From: Planctomycetaceae bacterium
GTDB lineage: Bacteria; Planctomycetota; Planctomycetia; Planctomycetales; Planctomycetaceae
Assembly: GCA_041398785.1 (NCBI GenBank)
Contig: JAWKUA010000040.1
Span: forward strand, 1 to 33,560
DNA: 33,560 nucleotides
Direction of reading: 5' to 3'
Within the stretch, counting starts at the first letter, position 1; each line of letters begins with the position of its first letter. The notes below the pieces were generated by a model. That model had not been told where the DNA came from and made no database searches. It saw nothing but the letters and a program-made list of their open reading frames with translations. A program made the position numbers and the translations under genes. Of the stretch, positions 27,917 to 33,560 are shown piece after piece.

Positions 27917-27961
27917 CTCCGCCTCGACTCCACATCGCCCATTTGCATATCCGCCGTCCCG

Positions 27962-27989
27962 ACTCTCAACTCTCAACTCTCAACTCTCG
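27962..27989 (+). repeat. Four tandem copies of a 7-bp unit
   Basis: ACTCTCA is repeated at 27962, 27969 and 27976, and a fourth copy at 27983 differs in its last base. The array lies 26 bases upstream of the universal-stress-protein start, within the likely 5' untranslated region. It could vary in copy number by slippage. Confidence 0.85.
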
Positions 27990-28015
27990 CCCCCCTCCAC
28001 TCCGGAACCCACACC

Positions 28016-28453
28016 ATGCCGCTGACCTGTTCCAAAGTTGTCGTTCCGGTGGACTTCTCCGGCGAATCACCGAACGCCATTCGCGCCGGGCTGCAGCTCG
28101 CCGGCGATCCCCAAAACCTGCACCTCTTGCACGTGCTGGTTCCCATCGATGACCTGTCACCGGGAGTTCTGCTTGGAGAAGTCACCGAAGAAACTCGCGT
28201 CGAACATATCCGCGCGAATCTGAAAAAACTGGCTGACGACAACGGCGCTTCCGATGCGCAGCAGGTCGTTCTGCTGGGAACGCCGGGACTGGAAATTGCT
28301 GACTATGCCACACAACAGTCGGCGGACATGATTGTCATCCCGTCCCACGGCTATCACGGTGTGAAGCGGCTCGTGCTGGGATCGGTGGCCGAACGAGTCA
28401 TTCGACATGCGGAATGCAGCGTGCTGGTGCTCCGACGTTCCGACGCGGAATAG
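28016..28453 (+). CDS. Universal stress protein (UspA family)
   Basis: 145 residues, a single Usp domain. It opens KVVVPVDFSGES (D12) and ends with the ATP-binding signature GSVAERVIRHAECSVLVLR preceded by IVIPSHGYHGVKRLVLG, the G-2x-G-9x-G-S/T pattern of ATP-binding Usp proteins. It is cytoplasmic and usually dimeric, and is linked to stress survival; the exact partner is unknown. It is followed six bases later by folP, so the two are likely co-transcribed. Confidence 0.95.
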   Translation: MPLTCSKVVVPVDFSGESPNAIRAGLQLAGDPQNLHLLHVLVPIDDLSPGVLLGEVTEETRVEHIRANLKKLADDNGASDAQQVVLLGTPGLEIADYATQQSADMIVIPSHGYHGVKRLVLGSVAERVIRHAECSVLVLRRSDAE

Positions 28454-28459
28454 CCACGC

Positions 28460-29341
28460 ATGTCCTTCGAATGGCGATTCTTCGACTGCTGTCTGCAGCG
28501 CCGGCAGATTCCACTGCTGATGGGAATCCTGAACGTCACGCCGGACAGCTTTTCCGACGGCGGCCTGCATACCGACGTGGAAAAAGCCGTCGCTCACGGT
28601 CTGCAACTGGCTGCCGCCGGAGCGGACATCATCGACGTCGGCGGCGAATCCACACGTCCCGGTGCTGCACCGGTCCCGGTTGATGTCGAGCTTCGTCGAA
28701 CGATTCCCGTGATCGAAGAACTCGCGCAGCGAATCAACATTCCGATTTCGATCGATACCACGAAATCCGAAGTCGCTCGCCGGGCCGTCGCTGCCGGAGC
28801 AAAGATCGTCAATGATATTTCCGGTGGTACGTTCGACGACGACATGCTGCCGGTTTGTGCGGAATCCCGCGCGGGAATCTGCCTGATGCACATCCAGGGG
28901 ACTCCGCAAACGATGCAGCAGGATCCCGTGTACAGTGACGTCGTCGCAGACGTCACCGATTTTCTGCGCCAGCGGCTGGAAGCTTTCGCCGCTGCGAAGA
29001 TCGCGGCCGAACGCATCTGCGTCGATCCCGGAATCGGTTTCGGCAAGACGGCGGACCACAATCTGCAACTGATGCGGGCCGTCAGCACAATGCGAAACGA
29101 ACTGCAGCGACCCGTACTGATCGGCCATTCGAGAAAACGATTCCTGTCCCGGCTGCTGGGGCGCAGTGTCGAGGAACGCCTGTCCGGAACGCTGGGCGTT
29201 GCCATCGCGCTCGCGGAAGCCGGAACCGACGTCCTGCGCGTACACGACGTGCAAGCCGTCCGGGACGCGTTGCTGGCATGGCGGGCGGTGTCGAATCCCG
29301 ATGCATTGCCTCAGGATTCGTCAGTCGGCGGAACCGAATGA
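28460..29341 (+). CDS. folP: Dihydropteroate synthase
   Basis: 293 residues. It condenses 6-hydroxymethyl-7,8-dihydropterin pyrophosphate with p-aminobenzoate in folate synthesis, the step blocked by sulfonamides. Signatures seen are MGILNVTPDSFSDGG (residues 21-35), DIIDVGGESTRPGA, SIDTTKSEVARRA, INDISGG-like VNDISGGTFDD, GIGFGKTADHN, and the C-terminal GHSRKRFL. Loops and the TIM-barrel length fit. It starts six bases after the Usp gene and is convergent with phnX (43 bases apart). No other folate genes are nearby. Confidence 0.97.
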   Translation: MSFEWRFFDCCLQRRQIPLLMGILNVTPDSFSDGGLHTDVEKAVAHGLQLAAAGADIIDVGGESTRPGAAPVPVDVELRRTIPVIEELAQRINIPISIDTTKSEVARRAVAAGAKIVNDISGGTFDDDMLPVCAESRAGICLMHIQGTPQTMQQDPVYSDVVADVTDFLRQRLEAFAAAKIAAERICVDPGIGFGKTADHNLQLMRAVSTMRNELQRPVLIGHSRKRFLSRLLGRSVEERLSGTLGVAIALAEAGTDVLRVHDVQAVRDALLAWRAVSNPDALPQDSSVGGTE

Positions 29342-29384
29342 CACCCCGCGCGAAGCGGCGCGGCGAATCATGTGAGCCTGACGA

Positions 29385-30200
29385 TCACGGTCGCTCGCCC
29401 GACGCCAGACGGTTGTCGAATTCTTCAAGCACCGGCCGGATATCGGCGACGCTTTCCACAAGAGCATGTGCTCCGGCCGACGTTAACGTGACTCCGGCGG
29501 CGCGGATGGCGGCACTGCGTTCTTCGTCCGGCAACCGACTCAGTTCTTCTTCGCCAAGCCCCACGCCGTTGCCGGTGCGAGTGACGCCGACGGTCCAGCA
29601 GCCGGCATGGCGACCGGCTTCGACGCCGACGGCGGTATCGTCGACCTTCACAATCGTCCACAACGGATAGACGCCCATCTTCATCGCTGCCGTGTAAATC
29701 AGGAACGGTGCGGGACGGCCTTTCGGCGCATCTTCCGATCCGAGCGAACAGTCGGGAACGTAGCCCTGTTCCGCCGCAGCGGCCGTCACAATCTGCAGCA
29801 GTTCGCGCGTGTAGCCGGTTGAAGATCCGATCTTCAGCCCCCTGCTCCGGCACCAATCGACCAGTTCCGGCACGCCGTCAATCAGTTTGCTGTGATGATG
29901 AAGAGTCTGCTTCTGCAGCGGCAGAAAGTCGTCGTACATCGCGTCGATGTCGGCGTCACCGCACGCGCAACCATGCTGACTGCGCCATCGGGCGGCGACA
30001 TCCGGCATGGCCGCAATCGCTGCGATATGATCGCGTTTGGCCATTCCCATCGGTTCCCGCGCCTGCTGCGCAGAAATCGGCACGCCGCGCTGACGGAAGA
30101 TCTCCTGAAACACGACCGCTGGAGCACAACTTCCGTGGTCCACAGTTGTTCCGGCCCAGTCGAAAACAACGGCTTTCAGATGCTGGAAGGAAGTGGTCAT
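29385..30200 (-). CDS. phnX: Phosphonoacetaldehyde hydrolase (phosphonatase)
   Basis: 271 residues, with GAGGTGA nine bases before the ATG at 30200. A HAD-superfamily enzyme that cleaves the C-P bond of phosphonoacetaldehyde to acetaldehyde and phosphate. The nucleophile is D14 in VVFDWAGTTVD, and the Schiff-base lysine is K55 in EPMGMAKRDHIAA, which identifies phosphonatase rather than a general HAD phosphatase. SSTGYTRELL and VKVDDTAVGVEAGRHAGCWTVGV are the HAD motifs II-IV. It is the last gene of the phosphonate cluster, 98 bases after the FAD oxidoreductase. It completes the 2-aminoethylphosphonate pathway once the amine has been removed. Confidence 0.96.
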   Translation of the reverse strand: MTTSFQHLKAVVFDWAGTTVDHGSCAPAVVFQEIFRQRGVPISAQQAREPMGMAKRDHIAAIAAMPDVAARWRSQHGCACGDADIDAMYDDFLPLQKQTLHHHSKLIDGVPELVDWCRSRGLKIGSSTGYTRELLQIVTAAAAEQGYVPDCSLGSEDAPKGRPAPFLIYTAAMKMGVYPLWTIVKVDDTAVGVEAGRHAGCWTVGVTRTGNGVGLGEEELSRLPDEERSAAIRAAGVTLTSAGAHALVESVADIRPVLEEFDNRLASGERP

Positions 30201-30298
30201 TTCTTGTCATCACCTCAAACACAATTCCGCGATCGGAGTTTCGAGACGGTCATCCGCGGCGACGAAATGCCTGGAAGTCTTGCCTGCGCGTTGCCGGT

Positions 30299-31444
30299 TC
30301 ATGCCTGGTCCTGCCAGAACTGTTCCGCCAGCCCGAACGACATCGTCATCCCTGCGCCGCCGGGTGCGACGCGCACCGTGACACCGGGATGCGGTTCCGC
30401 AGTAAAGATCGGTTGCTCCGGATGTTTCGCGTAGATGCCGTGCCAGCGGCGTTCGATCGTCCAGTCGGGCAGCACGAATTGTTTTCCCAGTTCCCGCAGC
30501 ATGAGTTCATCAATTTCCGACCGGTCGAAGATGCTGATCCGGTCATCGTACTCGTGTGAATCACCCAGCACGACCTGGCCGTGTTGGTTCTGAGACATCA
30601 TGACGTGGATCCCGAATCGATCCAGCTCAGGCGTTTCCTCGGCGACGCGACGTTTCAGCGCCGCCAGCGACGGACAACCCGCGAACGACGTGTAGTGCCG
30701 CAGTGTCAGCCCGCTGGCGACATGCGGACCGAGTTTCCAGCCATCGCGCTGAGCGACCGTGCGCAGCATCTGCAGCTTGCAGATTCTCAGGCCGGAATTA
30801 TGAAACGCCTCGGGAAACAGAGTCTGAAAATCATGACCGCTGCAGATCACAGTGCGATCGGCCTGCCATGAACGACCGTCGGACGCACTCAGAACACCAT
30901 CTTCCGCGGCGATGACATTCGCGCCGAAGCAGCATTCGACGCCGTGCTGTTCGTGCAGCCAGGCCGGCAATCGGTAGATCGCTTGTTCCGGATTCACGCA
31001 GCATTCGGTGGAACTCCACATGGAACCCAGCAGGTCATCCGGCTTCGCGGCGGCAGTCCGATTCCGTGTCTGTTCGGGAGTCAGCAGTTCGACGGCGATG
31101 TTGGTGCCGCGGGCCGCGTCGCGGAATTCTTCCAGCACGGCAAGTTCGTCGGCACGATGAGCCAGATGCAGCGATCCGCATTCATTCAGCCACAGCCCGG
31201 AACCCTTTGCCGTTTCCAGCCACAACTCACGCGACCGCATTGCCGTATCGAATAGCGGTCCGGGCGGTTGCCCAATGGGCCAGACCATTCCGAAGTTGCG
31301 TATGGAAGCTCCGCACGCGATAGGAGACCGTTCCAGCAACACCACCTTCAACCCGCGAACGGCGGCTCGCCACGCGTGAGCGAGTCCGACAATGCCGGCC
31401 CCGACGACGGCAACGTCATGTTGTGTCACTGCTAGATGCTTCAT
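30299..31444 (-). CDS. FAD-dependent oxidoreductase of the phosphonate-linked DAO group
   Basis: 381 residues. The Rossmann FAD motif VVGAGIVGLAHAWRA (G15, G17, G20) starts near residue 13, followed by LLERSPIACGASIRNFGMVWP. The fold is the D-amino-acid/sarcosine oxidase type (DAO). The family I recall as TIGR03364 is repeatedly found with phosphonatase-like genes and is proposed to oxidise aminophosphonates such as 2-aminoethylphosphonate or N-methyl derivatives to the aldehyde. That would feed PhnX and replace a PhnW transaminase, which is not visible here. The start overlaps the HD gene stop by ATGA, so translation is coupled. The C-terminus (GVTVRVAPGGAGMTMSFGLAEQFW) is intact. Confidence 0.9.
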   Translation of the reverse strand: MKHLAVTQHDVAVVGAGIVGLAHAWRAAVRGLKVVLLERSPIACGASIRNFGMVWPIGQPPGPLFDTAMRSRELWLETAKGSGLWLNECGSLHLAHRADELAVLEEFRDAARGTNIAVELLTPEQTRNRTAAAKPDDLLGSMWSSTECCVNPEQAIYRLPAWLHEQHGVECCFGANVIAAEDGVLSASDGRSWQADRTVICSGHDFQTLFPEAFHNSGLRICKLQMLRTVAQRDGWKLGPHVASGLTLRHYTSFAGCPSLAALKRRVAEETPELDRFGIHVMMSQNQHGQVVLGDSHEYDDRISIFDRSEIDELMLRELGKQFVLPDWTIERRWHGIYAKHPEQPIFTAEPHPGVTVRVAPGGAGMTMSFGLAEQFWQDQA

Positions 31445-32220
31445 AATCGACGTGGCAGCGCTGTTCTTTTCAATGTCGGACGCTCATCGGGTGGAACTGC
31501 GTCAAGTCGATCGCGGGCAGCATTTTGAGCTTCTATGACGGCGGAAGCTGCAAATCGGAGTCCAATCCCGACCAGCGACGCGAGGGAAAATACAATTAGC
31601 AGTGCTGCGATCGGAAAAACATGACGTCCGGACGCTGTACCATCGCGACTGTGCTTCTCCACTCGCCGCAGAGACTTCACAAAGTGCTCAAGGTCCGGAG
31701 TCTCCAGCCCGGCCACTTTCGCCGCGTCATCCCAGTGCCGCAGGCGCAGTGCAGCTTCCCAGTGCGGCGACTGGCGAAACTCGGCCAGTTCGTCGTCGGA
31801 CATATTGCCGCCCTGCAGTTCCAGACTGGTCAGCGATGGCGGTGAAAGTGTCTGACGATATTCGGGATCAACGGTACACAGGTACCGCTTGGCCGCGACG
31901 TGCAGGCGGACGGGTTCGGTCACGGCATCGTCGAAGTGTTGTTGCAGAAACCGGTTGCCGCTGACTTCGTGTCGATCGTCGATGCCTTTGTCCGGAGCAT
32001 CCGACGGCAGCTCGTGCAGCAGATGGCCGACGTCGTGCAGCAATGCGGCGACGATCAATGATGGCGACGCGCCTTCCTGTTCGGCCAGCGCCGCGCATTG
32101 CAGAGCGTGTTCCTGCTGAGTCACTGCTTCACCGCCGTATTCGGAATCTCCCTTCGCGCGGAAGAGTCCTGCAATGACTGACGATGGGCCCGAAGTCTCC
32201 GGGACGGAACGGTCATTCAT
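31441..32220 (-). CDS. PhnZ-like HD-domain mixed-valent iron oxygenase with C-terminal membrane anchor
   Basis: 259 residues. The HD-domain metal set of PhnZ is visible: Y28, E31 and H38 in YGGEAVTQQEHALQ, H62/D63 and H66 in LHDVGHL, H84 in DRHEVSG, H107 and K111 in RLHVAAKRYLC, and D164 in RHWDDAAKV. PhnZ oxidises 2-amino-1-hydroxyethylphosphonate to glycine and phosphate with a di-iron centre. Known PhnZ proteins end at about 190 residues, right after the LETPDLEHF segment. Here about 70 further residues follow, with one clear membrane helix (VFPIAALLIVFSLASLVGIG, 201-220) and a basic tail. It overlaps both neighbours by ATGA. No PhnY hydroxylase is seen in the window. Confidence 0.92.
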   Translation of the reverse strand: MNDRSVPETSGPSSVIAGLFRAKGDSEYGGEAVTQQEHALQCAALAEQEGASPSLIVAALLHDVGHLLHELPSDAPDKGIDDRHEVSGNRFLQQHFDDAVTEPVRLHVAAKRYLCTVDPEYRQTLSPPSLTSLELQGGNMSDDELAEFRQSPHWEAALRLRHWDDAAKVAGLETPDLEHFVKSLRRVEKHSRDGTASGRHVFPIAALLIVFSLASLVGIGLRFAASAVIEAQNAARDRLDAVPPDERPTLKRTALPRRL

Positions 32221-33320
32221 GGTTTCACGGCCGTGCGAATGGGTCGGTGTTCCTGAGCGAACTGAAATGCGGTGTTGACGTCGGGCAGAGCAAACGACCG
32301 TTCAACCAGCTCCGCGAACGGAAACTGCCGACCGTCGCCTGCCAGAAATTCGACCGCTGCCAGCAGGTCATCCGGACGATAGTTATGAACTCCCGCGATG
32401 GAAAGCAGCCGTCGGACCACTCGTTCGGGATCGAGCAGCAGATGCGGCCCCGGAAACACAGAACCCACCAACACGATTCTCGCGCCGGTACCCGCCAGAT
32501 CGATGGCCGCGTGATTGGCCTCGGGCTGTCCCGTCATTTCAAAGACGACATCGAACCCGTCGCCGCCGTTCGCCTGCGAAGTTTCGGAAGCCGCGGCGGG
32601 AAGATCATTCCACGCGACAACGCGATCCGCTCCGAAGCGCAGCGACATAGCTCGCCGTTGTTCGTTGACGTCGCAGACGGTGACGGAATCGGCTGCGGCA
32701 CATTTCGCCATTGCTGCCATCGTCAGGCCCAGCATTCCGGCTCCCAGAACCAGCACTCGGTCGCCGTCGATCGATCCGGCGGTTCTCAGCGCCGCTGCAC
32801 ACGTCGACGTCGCACAGCTTGCCGGACACAGAACTTCATCCGAAAGTGACGCGTCAACTTTCAAGGCCGCGGTGTTCTTTCGGAGATGGCAGTGCTGTGC
32901 CAGCCCGCCGCTCAGCGACCAGGCGTCTTCCAGTTTGTGATGTCCGTACTTGTGCAGGTCGGCGCACTTTTGAGGAATTCCGCGTCGGCAGTTGCGACAT
33001 CGTCCGCAGCTCACGGCAACGGACCAAACGACTCGGTCGCCCGGTTGAAGTGTCTCGCCGCGCAGGTCGGTCAGTGCCTTGTCCGGCACCTGTTCGACGA
33101 CGCCGACAATCTCATGACCGAGTATCGTGGGCGCCGGCACGGAACGCCGTCCGCTGCAGGAATGCAGGTCACTTCCGCAGATCGTACAGCAGTTGATTCG
33201 CACCAGAGCCTCGCCGTCGCGCAGTTCGGGAACAGGCAGTTCGCGCAGTTCCATCGGCTGACCCGGCTGCGTGAAGACCGCAGCGAGACTGGACGCGGAA
33301 TTCGCCGGCTTAGTCGTCAT
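32217..33320 (-). CDS. Zinc-dependent alcohol dehydrogenase, phosphonate-associated
   Basis: 367 residues from the ATG at 33320. It is a medium-chain (MDR) dehydrogenase. The catalytic zinc ligands are C48 in CCTICGSDLHS and H69/E70 in GHE, and the structural zinc ligands are C105, C108, C111 and C119 in SCGRCRNC...KC. The cofactor-binding VLVLGAGMLGLTMAAMAK is intact. The clade I recall as TIGR03366 is named for recurrent linkage to phosphonate catabolism. It may oxidise a hydroxyphosphonate, or act on an aldehyde/alcohol released by PhnX. It overlaps the upstream transporter gene by 11 bases and the HD gene by ATGA. Confidence 0.93.
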   Translation of the reverse strand: MTTKPANSASSLAAVFTQPGQPMELRELPVPELRDGEALVRINCCTICGSDLHSCSGRRSVPAPTILGHEIVGVVEQVPDKALTDLRGETLQPGDRVVWSVAVSCGRCRNCRRGIPQKCADLHKYGHHKLEDAWSLSGGLAQHCHLRKNTAALKVDASLSDEVLCPASCATSTCAAALRTAGSIDGDRVLVLGAGMLGLTMAAMAKCAAADSVTVCDVNEQRRAMSLRFGADRVVAWNDLPAAASETSQANGGDGFDVVFEMTGQPEANHAAIDLAGTGARIVLVGSVFPGPHLLLDPERVVRRLLSIAGVHNYRPDDLLAAVEFLAGDGRQFPFAELVERSFALPDVNTAFQFAQEHRPIRTAVKP

Positions 33321-33560
33321 GCACGAGAATCGAATCTGCAGTTTGTCGGAGTTGATCGTCGGCAGTGTCCATCGGCGAATCGCTGAGCACCTTTCGGAAA
33401 TACAACGCGCTGAACGCCAGTGCCAACAGCGAAAACACGACCGTCCACATCGTCGCTGTACGAAAGAAGGGCAGGAACTCGCCTTCGGCCGGAAGAAAAG
33501 TCTTCGCCACCATGATGGCGGCAAATCCCAGATAGCCGACCGAATCGGCAAGATACATCA
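33310..33560 (-). CDS. Membrane transporter (MFS/DUF5690-like), C-terminal part
   Basis: The frame is open to the right edge; about 83 residues are visible and the start is outside the window. It shows one partial and one complete transmembrane segment (DSVGYLGFAAIMVAKTF, then MWTVVFSLLALAFSALYF), then a hydrophilic tail of 22 residues. It ends 11 bases inside the alcohol dehydrogenase gene. Its place at the head of a phosphonate operon suggests uptake of the phosphonate substrate, but too little is visible to decide between an MFS carrier and a DUF5690-type protein. Confidence 0.65.
   Translation of the reverse strand, partial: MYLADSVGYLGFAAIMVAKTFLPAEGEFLPFFRTATMWTVVFSLLALAFSALYFRKVLSDSPMDTADDQLRQTADSILVHDD

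Noticed and set aside
27962..27989. CRISPR array
   Set aside because: The unit is only 7 bp, tandem and without spacers.

Overview
The window looks like a chromosomal segment of a Planctomycetota bacterium (probably Planctomycetales). The basis is inference from gene style: a secreted quinoprotein-like beta-propeller opening with a WPTWRG motif, a divergent Hsp70-family ATPase, a response regulator carrying its own HATPase domain, a PhnX/PhnZ/FAD-oxidase/alcohol-dehydrogenase phosphonate cluster, weak ribosome-binding sites, high GC and small mixed-strand operons. No rRNA, CRISPR array, prophage or replication origin was seen.

Layout. Positions 1-68 hold the C-terminus of an IS3-type transposase that abuts an Hsp70-family gene. 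From 2.2 to 9.1 kb there are two unrecognised proteins, the regulator, the beta-propeller and an M20 dipeptidase. From 9.2 to 9.7 kb lies a toxin-antitoxin-like pair (DUF4258 plus a small partner) whose first gene has an in-frame amber codon. From 9.8 to 20.7 kb is housekeeping: serS, two Nudix hydrolases, a small membrane protein, tRNA-Thr(CGU), mutS, prs, serC, a short uvrC and a small hypothetical protein, followed by a nitroreductase. From 21.7 to 24.7 kb is a transposon graveyard: an IS1182-type transposase broken at several points, cut at its 5' end by an ISAzo13-type element, which is directly followed by a palindromic non-autonomous element. From 24.8 to 29.3 kb are a DUF58 protein, an AGCS sodium/amino-acid symporter, a universal stress protein and folP. 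From 29.4 kb to the end, on the minus strand, is a phosphonate (aminoethylphosphonate-type) catabolic operon. It runs from a partial membrane transporter through an alcohol dehydrogenase, a PhnZ-like HD oxygenase with a C-terminal membrane anchor and an FAD oxidoreductase to PhnX. The first junctions overlap, and PhnX follows after a 98-bp gap.

The most striking hidden structure is a family of short inverted-repeat elements at 4535-4651, 6046-6270 and 24440-24669. Their ends match the terminal inverted repeats of the ISAzo13-type element at 23081-24439, so they look like MITEs that this transposase could mobilise. Two of them share a richly folded interior of perfect or near-perfect hairpins. 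One supplies the stop codon of a gene, one sits in a divergent promoter region, and one is fused to the end of the IS itself.
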